Counted from the first letter of the stretch, positions 7,520-14,413 are shown. The stretch: DNA of 18,889 nt from CAZWRK01 sp964635875 (GCA_964635875.1 CAZWRK010000080.1:1-18889); one strand, 5' to 3'. A program made the numbers and translations. Notes: generated by a model from the sequence alone, not told the origin.

Positions 7520-8365
7520 ATGCACCACAGGCTTTACCGCAAACTACAGACAGGGTTGTGCATTCTGGGGGCAATGCTTGCTCTACAGGGACACGCCTTC
7601 GCTGCGGATGCGTTAAAGATCTACAGCGAAGAGTGGCCGCCGATGTCTTTTTCTAAAAATGGGCGGGCGGAAGGCATGGCTGTCGAGGTTGTTCAAGCCT
7701 TACAAGGTCTGCTCGGGAACAAACAGCCGATCCAAATTCAGCCGTGGGCACGGGTCTACAATGCGCTTCTAAACGAGCCGAACACTTTGTTATTTTCGGT
7801 GGGCGGGAGTGCCGAACGCATTAAACATATGACCTTAATTGGCCCGATTGCGACCTCACACACTGAAGTGTTTGCCCGCCGAGACAAAGCCAGCCAATTC
7901 ATTGGGTTAGGTGAAAAAATCAAAAGCTATACGGTCGCCAGCTATAAGGGCAGCATCTTTGCCGATGCAGCTTGGCGCGCGGGTTTTGAATCCGTTGATC
8001 TCTCAGCTAACCCGCAGATTGCAGCACAAAAGCTCATGGTCGGACGTGTCGATTTATGGGTCGACGGCAGCTTGGCGGTTGGCCCGATCTTGGAAAAAGC
8101 CGGACTAAAGCGAGAAGATATCGCCAGTGTTTTGGTTTTAGAGTCGCTCGACCTTTATCTTGCTTTTTCACAAGGCACGCCAGACAGCACGATTGATCGC
8201 TGGGAAGAGGCACTCCGAACGCTTAAACAGTCCGGAACTTTTGCCAAAATCTATCGAAAATGGTTTCCGAATGCAGAAATTCCCATGACGATACAACGAC
8301 TCGGACGCTCGCCCTCTCCGCGCTTACGCCTCGAGCCGCCACTGCTGCGCAGTACAACGCCTTAG
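7520..8365 (+). CDS. Periplasmic solute-binding protein, SBP_bac_3 family (first of two)
   Basis: A 281-residue secreted protein. Residues 1-28 are a signal peptide (basic start, hydrophobic core, cleavage likely after AFA before ADALKIY). The mature part has the type-3 extracellular solute-binding fold: LKIYSEEWPPMSFSKNGRAE at the start, GMAVEVVQAL, then SVGGSAERIKHMTLIGP containing an arginine (R100) where amino-acid-binding members hold the ligand carboxylate, and ending with TLKQSGTFAKIYRKWF. The ligand is unknown. There is no permease or ATPase gene nearby, so it may share a distant ABC transporter or act as a sensor. The last 25 residues are a Pro/Arg/Ser-rich tail beyond the usual fold end. 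GAGGA at 7506-7510 is a good ribosome binding site. Confidence 0.88.
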   Translation: MHHRLYRKLQTGLCILGAMLALQGHAFAADALKIYSEEWPPMSFSKNGRAEGMAVEVVQALQGLLGNKQPIQIQPWARVYNALLNEPNTLLFSVGGSAERIKHMTLIGPIATSHTEVFARRDKASQFIGLGEKIKSYTVASYKGSIFADAAWRAGFESVDLSANPQIAAQKLMVGRVDLWVDGSLAVGPILEKAGLKREDIASVLVLESLDLYLAFSQGTPDSTIDRWEEALRTLKQSGTFAKIYRKWFPNAEIPMTIQRLGRSPSPRLRLEPPLLRSTTP

Positions 8366-8416
8366 CGCAGCCCTCGCCCACCGTCTCTCCAAATTCCACC
8401 CGCTCTCGACCCATTA

Positions 8417-9208
8417 ATGAAAAAAATTTTTACACTGCTTGCACTGCTCTTCATCCCCACACTGGCCATCGCTGACACCTTGCATATCGCCACGGGCCTT
8501 GCGAAACCGCCGTATGTAGAAGAAGACAGCCAAAGTGGCATGGAAGTTGAAATTGTCAGAGCAGTCCTACAAAAAGCAGGGTATCAAACACGCTTTGAGC
8601 CTTACCCACCTGCCCGAGGATTAGCTTTACTGGAAGCAGGAAAAATAGATGCCATGCTCTCGCTGGATAGTTCAAAACAGGTCAAAGCCTACATATCCGA
8701 GCCTGTAATTTACTATCACAATAAGGTCATCACACTCGCCTCTAAGCAGCTCAACATCAAAACATTGGCTGATTTACAGCCACTACGCGTTGCGGCCTTC
8801 CAAAACGCCTCTTTATTTCTGGGGCAAGACTATGCAAACGCTGTTCAAAATATCGCTCAATACAAAGAGTACGCCAGCCAAGACACGCTGCCGCGCCTGC
8901 TCTACTACCAACGCGTTGATGCGGTGATTGGAGATGAGTTTATTTTCCGGGCGCAAGCGAATCTACAAAACATCATTCCAGCACATGGCTACCAGCTCAA
9001 AATTTTCGACCTCTTTCCGATTTCTCCGCGCAGCGTGGGGTTTTTGAAAGATGCCGATCGAAAAGTTTTTAATACCGCGCTGAAAACCCTGCAAAACAAT
9101 GGCGAGATTGAAAAAATATTGCAGCGCTACCGCAAACGCTACAACATGTCTCTAGCGTTTCCCGCCATACCCAACGCCCCTTCTACTGACATAAAGAACC
9201 CAAAATGA
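8417..9208 (+). CDS. Periplasmic solute-binding protein, SBP_bac_3 family (second of two)
   Basis: A 263-residue secreted protein with a clear signal peptide (MKKIFTLLALLFIPTLAIA, cleavage after residue 19). The mature part begins DTLHIATGLAKPPYVEED and contains GMEVEIVRAVLQKAGY, GLALLEAGKIDAMLSL and VDAVIGDEFIF, standard landmarks of family-3 solute-binding proteins. At the position where amino-acid binders carry the ligand-binding arginine it reads DSSKQVKAY, so the ligand is probably not a standard amino acid. It is not a recent duplicate of its neighbour, as the two are clearly diverged. The gene lies 51 bases after the first binding protein with no Shine-Dalgarno sequence in the gap, and its TGA overlaps the next start codon (ATGA at 9205-9208). 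No transporter partner is seen. Confidence 0.88.
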   Translation: MKKIFTLLALLFIPTLAIADTLHIATGLAKPPYVEEDSQSGMEVEIVRAVLQKAGYQTRFEPYPPARGLALLEAGKIDAMLSLDSSKQVKAYISEPVIYYHNKVITLASKQLNIKTLADLQPLRVAAFQNASLFLGQDYANAVQNIAQYKEYASQDTLPRLLYYQRVDAVIGDEFIFRAQANLQNIIPAHGYQLKIFDLFPISPRSVGFLKDADRKVFNTALKTLQNNGEIEKILQRYRKRYNMSLAFPAIPNAPSTDIKNPK

Positions 9209-10203
9209 GCCCTGATCTGAGCCAAATTAGCCGTCATGTCGCCTTTATCATTGAAATTGATAAGCTAAAAGGGGTGTTGCGGAAAAATAAGCCGGTCACC
9301 TTAGAACGGCCTGAAAATAGCGCTGAGCATAGTTGGCAAATTGCCATGCTGGCACTCACCATGCAGCGCTATGCCGATGAGGTCGTTGATATTGACCATG
9401 TTGTGCGCCTGCTGCTCGTACACGACATTGGTGAAATTGATGTGGGTGATACGATTTTGTATGCCGAAGGCCCCTTAGCCGCAGACAAGGCTGCAGAACA
9501 AGCCGCTGTTGAGCGCATTGCGGATTTGCTCCCCCAAGATACCGCGGCCGAAATTGTCCGGCTCTGGATTGAATTTGAGCAAAATTGCACCGCAGAAGCC
9601 CGCTTTGCCAACGCAATGGATAGGCTCATGCCCGTGTTGTTGAACCTACATCGCAACGGCCAAAGCTGGCGAGAAAATGGGGTGAGAAAAGAGCAAGTAT
9701 TACAGCGGGCCGTCAGCAAGATTCGCTTAGGCAGTCAAGCCTTGGCAGATTGGGCGACAGCACAGATCGAAGAAGGTGCGCAACAAGGCTTCTTTGCCGA
9801 ACAAGATCTGCCGGTTCTACAAGTGGCCGTGCTCGTGTGTGTATTAGAAGGCAAATTGCTTTTAGTCCGCGTCCGCAATCATGCACTCTGGTATTTGCCC
9901 GGCGGAAAAATCGAACCAGGTGAAAGCTCGACAGCTGCACTCTCCCGAGAAATTCGCGAAGAACTCGGGCTTCATATTCCAGAGCACAATTTTGTCAAAC
10001 TCGGCGAAGTCACCGGCCCTGCATACGGCCAAGCGGGCGAAGTGTGCCTACACTGCTTCTCAGCCGTACTCCCTGCCAAACCCAAACCTGCCGCCGAAAT
10101 TTCTGCGCTTTCTTGGCTGCATATCGAAGATGCCCGTGAGCAAATGGCGCCGGCCGTACAAAAAATGCTCGATGTCATGCCTGAATGGCTCGCCGCGCAA
10201 TAA
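9205..10203 (+). CDS. HD-domain nucleotidase fused to a Nudix hydrolase
   Basis: A 332-residue cytoplasmic protein with two enzyme domains. Residues 1-185 resemble YfbR/HDDC2-type 5'-deoxynucleotidases: SAEHS (H42), LLLVHDIGEIDVGD (H73, D74), LWIEFEQNCTAEARFANAMD (D139), giving the full H...HD...D metal set. Residues 203-332 are a Nudix domain with a perfect Nudix box at 234-256 (G-x5-E-x7-REIREELGL). Family knowledge: HD enzymes of this group remove phosphate from (deoxy)nucleoside monophosphates, and many Nudix enzymes split nucleoside triphosphates to monophosphate plus pyrophosphate. The inferred role is two-step removal of unwanted or damaged nucleotides; the actual substrate is unknown. 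The start overlaps the stop of the upstream binding-protein gene by four bases and has no good ribosome binding site, pointing to translational coupling. Confidence 0.9.
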   Translation: MSPDLSQISRHVAFIIEIDKLKGVLRKNKPVTLERPENSAEHSWQIAMLALTMQRYADEVVDIDHVVRLLLVHDIGEIDVGDTILYAEGPLAADKAAEQAAVERIADLLPQDTAAEIVRLWIEFEQNCTAEARFANAMDRLMPVLLNLHRNGQSWRENGVRKEQVLQRAVSKIRLGSQALADWATAQIEEGAQQGFFAEQDLPVLQVAVLVCVLEGKLLLVRVRNHALWYLPGGKIEPGESSTAALSREIREELGLHIPEHNFVKLGEVTGPAYGQAGEVCLHCFSAVLPAKPKPAAEISALSWLHIEDAREQMAPAVQKMLDVMPEWLAAQ

Positions 10204-10221
10204 ATATCGCCCCCCAAACAA

Positions 10222-10254
10222 AAATCGCCGCCCTCCATCTGGAGGCGGCGATTT
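10222..10254. terminator. Bidirectional Rho-independent terminator
   Basis: Arms AAATCGCCGCC(C)TCC and GGAGGCGGCGATTT enclose the loop ATCT, with one bulged base. The minus-strand transcript has a T-rich tail (TTTTTGTTT) and serves the secreted-protein gene; the plus-strand transcript ends ATTTG and serves the operon finishing with the HD-Nudix gene. It lies exactly between the two convergent genes. Confidence 0.88.
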
Positions 10255-10276
10255 GCTTAGCCGAGTCTCGAAAAAT

Positions 10277-10711
10277 TTATTTCTTCGGCCAGATCAAGAC
10301 CGTGTGGCGCATCTGCCCAGACTTAATCGTCACCGCCTGCTGCTGCGTCACGCCATTCAATGTCGCCTGAACTTGATAATGCCCTGACGGCAGTTTCACC
10401 AGCATAAATGGACCATCTGATTTCGTGTTCAATAAAACCGTGTTCTTCGGCCCCAAAATCGTGACATCAACATCACTTAAGTACACGCCACCGGTTTTTG
10501 TAGCCTGAACAAATTCTAATGACCACGGGTAACGCTTGGCCTCAGCCTTAATGGCTTCGATTTCATCACTCCCTACCCCACCGCTGAGATAGGACAACTG
10601 ACCCGCCGTGTGTACTGGCGGTAAGGCGTTTTCGGCGAAAACGGTCGTGCTTGCGAAAGCGGCACTGACCGCAACAATAGAAGCCAGCCATGTTTGACGA
10701 AGTTGACGCAT
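10277..10711 (-). CDS. Secreted carboxypeptidase-regulatory-like beta-sandwich protein
   Basis: A small exported protein of 144 residues. Residues 1-26 form a signal peptide ending VFA before ENALPPV. A conserved-looking YLSGGVGSDEIEAIKAEA segment (41-58) is followed by a strand-rich domain (62-140) with the pattern GGVYLSDVDVTILGPKN, DGPFMLVKLPSGHYQVQATL and a final VTIKSGQMRHTVLIW. This is the transthyretin-like fold of carboxypeptidase regulatory-like (CarboxypepD_reg) domains, and proteins of this size are common in proteobacteria. It has no catalytic residues; a role in binding or envelope adhesion would be a guess. AGGAAAGGG precedes the ATG. It is divergent from yaaA and ends at a strong shared terminator. 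Confidence 0.78.
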   Translation of the reverse strand: MRQLRQTWLASIVAVSAAFASTTVFAENALPPVHTAGQLSYLSGGVGSDEIEAIKAEAKRYPWSLEFVQATKTGGVYLSDVDVTILGPKNTVLLNTKSDGPFMLVKLPSGHYQVQATLNGVTQQQAVTIKSGQMRHTVLIWPKK

Positions 10712-10745
10712 AGACGAAACCCTTTCCTAATGATGGACGGACGAC

Positions 10746-10761
10746 AATGCAAAACTGCATT
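10746..10761. promoter_or_regulatory. Inverted repeat in the divergent yaaA gap, possible operator
   Basis: AATGCA-AAAC-TGCATT is a perfect 6-bp inverted repeat with a 4-base spacer. It sits 35 bases before the secreted-protein start and about 113 bases before yaaA, in a 162-base divergent gap. It is a candidate regulator site only; no T-run follows, so it is not a terminator. Confidence 0.3.
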
Positions 10762-10873
10762 CATCTCGAGGAAAACAAGCTACCTGATGAATACTTGCTG
10801 CCAGACCTCACAAAATCAAGACTTGAATGACACGATCTATTGAATCAGGCTATTTTTTTAAGGATACCGCACC

Positions 10874-11644
10874 ATGCTGATGATTATTTCTCCCGCAAAA
10901 ACACTAGACCTCACCCACCCTTACCCCCCAAACCTCCAACACCAAGCGCCCGCTTTACTCGAACATGCCGCACAGCTCGTCGATATTTTGAAAAATAAGA
11001 GTCCTGTTGAACTCGCGCAACTCATGTCGATCAGCGACAAACTAGCGGTTTTAAATGCGGGGCGTTTTTCGAGCTGGGCACAACCGTTTAATGCGGAAAA
11101 TGCACGCCCAGCTTTGTTCACGTTTATGGGAGATGTCTACGAAGGCATCGATGCCGCTCACCTTGCACCAGAAGCCCTCGCGCGCGCCGATCGCCAGTTG
11201 CGGATCTTGTCGGGGCTGTACGGTGTGCTTGCCCCCATGGATTGGATGCAGCCTTACCGCCTTGAAATGGGAACCCGCCTCAGCAATCATCGCGGCCCAA
11301 ATTTATACACGTTCTGGGGTGATCTGATCACCGAACAACTCAATCTTGCACTTGAACAATACGCCCATCCATGCCTGATTAACCTTGCCTCAGAAGAATA
11401 TTTTAAAGCCGTCAACCCTAAAAAACTGCGGAGCCAAATCATCACGCCCGTTTTTCAAGAATCAAAAGGAGAAGGCTATAAAGTCATCAGTTTTCATGCC
11501 AAGCGCGCGCGCGGGCTCATGGTGCGTTATGCGTTAGAAAATGGTTTGAAACATGCCGAAGATTTAAAATCATTTGATCTTGAAGGCTATTGTTTTACGC
11601 CAGAGGCCTCTCAAGAAACAGTTTGGATATTTAGACGCGCATAA
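10874..11644 (+). CDS. yaaA: Peroxide stress protein YaaA (UPF0246)
   Basis: 256 residues, the normal length for YaaA. It begins MLMIISPAKTLDL and contains MSISDKLAVLNAGRF, FMGDVYEGI, LRILSGLYGVLAPMDWMQPY followed by RLEMGTRL, FWGDLITEQLN, NLASEEYFKAV and ISFHAKRARGLMVRYALEN, all matching the remembered Escherichia coli protein closely. In E. coli YaaA belongs to the OxyR regulon and limits intracellular free iron during hydrogen peroxide stress; the fold binds DNA. It acts in the cytoplasm. AAGGA at 10859-10863 is the ribosome binding site. I looked for an OxyR site in the upstream gap and found no convincing one. The gene stands alone on its strand, between a divergent secreted protein and a convergent c-di-GMP gene. 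Confidence 0.96.
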   Translation: MLMIISPAKTLDLTHPYPPNLQHQAPALLEHAAQLVDILKNKSPVELAQLMSISDKLAVLNAGRFSSWAQPFNAENARPALFTFMGDVYEGIDAAHLAPEALARADRQLRILSGLYGVLAPMDWMQPYRLEMGTRLSNHRGPNLYTFWGDLITEQLNLALEQYAHPCLINLASEEYFKAVNPKKLRSQIITPVFQESKGEGYKVISFHAKRARGLMVRYALENGLKHAEDLKSFDLEGYCFTPEASQETVWIFRRA

Positions 11645-11663
11645 AATCGAATTCAATAAAAAA

Positions 11664-11693
11664 ATCGCTGCGAACACATTTGTGCGCAGCGAT
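11664..11693. terminator. Rho-independent terminator between yaaA and the EAL/GGDEF gene
   Basis: Arms ATCGCTGCG and CGCAGCGAT enclose a 12-base segment that can itself pair (CACA/TGTG). On the minus strand it is followed by a T-run, TTTTTTTATT, so it mainly ends the EAL-CBS-GGDEF transcript; yaaA transcripts cross it too but without a good T tail. Confidence 0.8.
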
Positions 11694-11719
11694 GTGAGAA
11701 AACAGAGAGAAAACTTTAT

Positions 11720-13561
11720 TTAACCTGCTACACACTCTCGCAGATGGCGACGTTCGATAAACAAACTATTGCCTGCAATTTTCTTAGCTTGTTTTTTTGC
11801 CTCCGCCGCGACCGAAGACAAATCGCGATGTGAATGGTAGCCACCCAATGCCACTTCGACCGCGCCAATTGAAATCGAAGTTAAAGGGAAAAAGGTTCTT
11901 TCTCCGGTCCGACTATTCATCCAATATCCACCCGCCTCAATATGAGCAGGCTCAAAAAACTGCTGAACAGCGGTTTCAAATTCTGCCAATAATGCCTGAC
12001 ACCGCTCAATCCAGTTTTCACAGCGGAACAACACAATAAAGTCATCGCCACCAATATGACCAACGAAATCTTTTACAGAATCAGCATGAGAAATTAACAA
12101 ACGACCTGCCAATTGAATTAATTCATCCCCGCGAGAAAATCCATACAAATCATTAAATGGCTTGAAAAAATCTAAATCGCAATAGGCCACCACAAAATTT
12201 TCGCCCTCAGCCAACAGCTGATCAATCGCATCATTAATCGGGACATTACCCGGTAAGCCCGTCAACGGGTTCGCGTGGCGTGCGGCCTGAAGCTGAATAT
12301 CTGAAACCGCTTTCATCAGATCGTACCCTGTCCCCATTCCGAGATAGCGACCGTTTTCAATAATAATAAAACCATCCACCAGATAACGACGTTCTGCTGC
12401 AACCACCAGCGATGACAACGCCTGAATATCTAAATGGCAGTCCACCATGAGCGGTTCAGTATCCATAATCAACGCACATGGCTTTTTGCCATATAACTCG
12501 CGATTAAATGGGCGCGCTAGCTTTTCTAATAAGTCATGACGGCGCAGCAAGCCAACCGCACGCCCTTCTTCAACCACGGGAATCGCAAATAAATCAGGAT
12601 CATCGGCAAACATTTGATACGCCAACTCTGTCGCCGCATCTGGCGCCAATGTCGAGACTGGCATCAATAAATCACCCGCCGTTTCTGAGCATTTCTCGAT
12701 GCTGTGATCTAAATGTGAACGGTCGCCTGCAAGCTGGTTGCCTATCGTATTTAAAACATCTTGGCACGCAGGCGTCAGCGCCGTCATCGGCATGGCCGAC
12801 GGTTTCCCAAAAAAGAACCCCTGCGCGTATTCAACACCTAAGCTTTGCAAAACCTGCAGTTCTTCACACGTTTCTACGCCTTCGGCAATCAACACCGTGC
12901 CCATTTTTTGGGCCAGATCAATCACAGATTGTGCAAAATGTTTTTGTGATTCGGGTTCATGGATATTGCGAACAAAATGCTTATCTAACTTCACAAATTC
13001 AGGACGCGTGATCGACCATAAATGAAAATTTGAAGAGCCTGTCCCAAAATCATCTAAAGCAAAACGAAAACCGTAACGCCGATACAGTGTCATTGCGCTC
13101 GACAGCTTGGCCATATCCCGAATGGTTTGACCTTCGGTGATTTCAATCACGATTTGCTCGCACGAAATCTGCAAATCCTCGAGCTGACGCGCCAGCATGC
13201 CAGGATGAAAACCCGCATCAACCAAGGCTTCCGGCCCTAAATTGATGAATAACAAACCCGATAAATGCAGCCCCGAAAAACGTTCAAGCGTGACCTCTTG
13301 GCAACTGCGCTCTAACGCCAAAGACAGGTGATAACGCTCGGCTTCGGCAAATAGACGATCGGGAGAATACAGCGGACTTGAAGCAGGGCCACGAATCAGA
13401 CCCTCATAAGCAATAATTTCGGCTCGCGCCAAGCTCACAATCGGCTGAAACACCGAAGTCAAGCGTAAGCCTTCAATGATGGCAATCAACTCGGCAGGTA
13501 AAGACGCTGCATCATGCGGAACTTGCGGTTTAGAAATAAAAGGTAATTCCTTGACGATCAT
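11720..13561 (-). CDS. c-di-GMP turnover protein, EAL-CBS-CBS-GGDEF
   Basis: A 613-residue protein with no membrane helices, hence probably cytoplasmic. The EAL phosphodiesterase domain (about 30-265) keeps its catalytic landmarks: E53 in YEGLIRG (EGL in place of EAL), INLGPEAL, IVIEITEG, DDFGTG (170-175), EFVKLDK, AEGVET (E227) and QGFFFGKP. Two CBS domains (about 298-350 and 362-418) could bind an adenine nucleotide and act as a sensor. The GGDEF cyclase domain (about 428-600) has NPLTGLPGN, YCDLDFFKPFNDLYGFSRGD and an intact GGDDF (504-508). The inhibitory I-site, normally RxxD five residues before GGDEF, reads SVKD, so its arginine is lost. Both activities look possible. Transcribed alone; GAGCGAG precedes the ATG. 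Confidence 0.95.
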   Translation of the reverse strand: MIVKELPFISKPQVPHDAASLPAELIAIIEGLRLTSVFQPIVSLARAEIIAYEGLIRGPASSPLYSPDRLFAEAERYHLSLALERSCQEVTLERFSGLHLSGLLFINLGPEALVDAGFHPGMLARQLEDLQISCEQIVIEITEGQTIRDMAKLSSAMTLYRRYGFRFALDDFGTGSSNFHLWSITRPEFVKLDKHFVRNIHEPESQKHFAQSVIDLAQKMGTVLIAEGVETCEELQVLQSLGVEYAQGFFFGKPSAMPMTALTPACQDVLNTIGNQLAGDRSHLDHSIEKCSETAGDLLMPVSTLAPDAATELAYQMFADDPDLFAIPVVEEGRAVGLLRRHDLLEKLARPFNRELYGKKPCALIMDTEPLMVDCHLDIQALSSLVVAAERRYLVDGFIIIENGRYLGMGTGYDLMKAVSDIQLQAARHANPLTGLPGNVPINDAIDQLLAEGENFVVAYCDLDFFKPFNDLYGFSRGDELIQLAGRLLISHADSVKDFVGHIGGDDFIVLFRCENWIERCQALLAEFETAVQQFFEPAHIEAGGYWMNSRTGERTFFPLTSISIGAVEVALGGYHSHRDLSSVAAEAKKQAKKIAGNSLFIERRHLRECVAG

Positions 13562-13633
13562 TATGTGCTCGCTCTGACAAGGATTTAAAAGATCGCCTCA
13601 ATGTAGCTTTAGCATGTTACCAATCGATGACTT

Positions 13634-13648
13634 TTCATGATTCATGAA
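13634..13648. promoter_or_regulatory. Perfect palindrome upstream of the EAL/GGDEF gene
   Basis: TTCATGA-T-TCATGAA: 7-bp arms around a single base, also readable as a direct repeat of TTCATGA. It is centred about 80 bases before the EAL-CBS-GGDEF start, a usual distance for an operator or activator site. The binding protein is unknown. Confidence 0.4.
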
Positions 13649-13777
13649 GCACACGCAGGCCGGATTGTTGTTTTTATGGGAAGCCAAGCTGCAGGCGCGC
13701 AAACCAGAAAGAGAAAGTCATTCTCACAGCCGTGAAAATCAAAAAATAATCGCACCCAACGATATGCACGTAGAAAA

Positions 13778-13790
13778 GCAAATCATTTGC
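13778..13790. promoter_or_regulatory. Perfect palindrome in the middle of the gap
   Basis: GCAAAT-C-ATTTGC: 6-bp arms around one base, with no T-run. It is about 220 bases from either gene start. Function unknown. Confidence 0.3.
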
Positions 13791-13858
13791 CCATATCCAT
13801 CGCCTAAAATCCAGTCATTCAATCTCTGTATTCGCACTAGCACAGACTTATTTATATC

Positions 13859-13899
13859 TTGCGATTACAGATAATAATCTATAAAGTTTATAGTGATTA
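13859..13899 (+). promoter_or_regulatory. Candidate hns promoter with overlapping AT-rich palindrome
   Basis: CTATAAA-G-TTTATAG (13879-13893) is a perfect palindrome, flanked by TAATC (13875-13879) and GATTA (13895-13899). A weak sigma-70-like pair, TTGCGA (13859-13864) and TAAAGT (13882-13887) with 17 bases between, overlaps it, so a bound protein could block transcription. H-NS often represses its own gene at AT-rich DNA, which would fit. Confidence 0.35.
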
Positions 13900-14001
13900 G
13901 TCGTTCAGTTTTTATCCGGTGTTTTCACGCCAACCTTCAGAATGAAGGAATGAAACGGAGCTGCTAGACTAAATTGCAACAATTTTGACAGGATTAAAAT
14001 C

Positions 14002-14361
14002 ATGGACCAAAACCAAACAAATGCCGTGCAAGCAGTCGTTTCCAGCTTGGAAAATTTTGATATTGACCAACTTGAATCCGTTCGTGCCAGCTTAATCAAA
14101 CTGATTGAAGCCCGCCAACAAGAATTTCAAGCCGAAGCACGCCGCGAAATCATGAAATTAATGCAAAAAGCCGGCCTCTCTCTCAGCGACATTAATGGCG
14201 GCGCTGCAAATGGCGAGAAAAAAGTCAAAAACCAAGTGGCCAGTAAATACGCCCACCCGCAAAACCCTGAAAACAAATGGACTGGCCGTGGCCGTCAGCC
14301 GCTGTGGGTTGTCGATTGGCTTGCAAATGGTGGCTCGCTCGACGATTTGCTGATTAAGTAA
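14002..14361 (+). CDS. H-NS-family nucleoid protein
   Basis: A 119-residue DNA-binding protein of the H-NS histone-like family, the short betaproteobacterial type. The N-terminal half (about 10-65) is a long charged helix region suited to oligomerisation. A short Gly/Ala/Lys linker follows. The C-terminal DNA-binding part has NKWTGRGRQPLWVVDWL (91-107), with the RGRQP minor-groove loop that recognises AT-rich DNA, then NGGSLDDLLI. Such proteins silence horizontally acquired and AT-rich genes and organise the nucleoid. AGGA at 13990-13993 is a well-placed ribosome binding site. The gene is monocistronic, ending at a strong shared terminator. It may repress itself through its AT-rich upstream region (inference). 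Confidence 0.94.
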   Translation: MDQNQTNAVQAVVSSLENFDIDQLESVRASLIKLIEARQQEFQAEARREIMKLMQKAGLSLSDINGGAANGEKKVKNQVASKYAHPQNPENKWTGRGRQPLWVVDWLANGGSLDDLLIK

Positions 14362-14378
14362 TTCTGAAGCCCCCCAAT

Positions 14379-14411
14379 AAAAAAATCCCAGTGATGCACT
14401 GGGATTTTTTT
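14379..14411. terminator. Perfect bidirectional terminator between hns and dusC
   Basis: A 15-bp perfect inverted repeat, arms AAAAAAATCCCAGTG and CACTGGGATTTTTTT with loop ATG. It supplies a seven-base T-run in both directions, so it ends both convergent genes. The dusC stop is at 14414. Confidence 0.93.
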
Positions 14412-14413
14412 AT

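Larger units (their letters stand above)
13562..14001. other. 440-base non-coding gap between divergent EAL/GGDEF and hns genes
   Basis: This gap carries the upstream regions of two divergent genes. It becomes AT-rich toward hns. It holds three perfect odd-centred palindromes (13634-13648, 13778-13790, 13879-13893). A 76-codon frame at 13644-13874 has no ribosome binding site, a charged low-complexity translation and no recognisable domain, so it is not called as a gene. No tRNA or known riboswitch was recognised. Confidence 0.7.

Noticed and set aside
10828..10860. CTAT repeats before yaaA as an OxyR site
   Set aside because: Two CTAT elements are nine bases apart and in the same direction; they do not fit the ATAG-n7-CTAT series.
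13644..13874. 76-codon frame in the gap before hns
   Set aside because: No ribosome binding site, charged low-complexity translation, and it overlaps palindromes and the likely promoter region.
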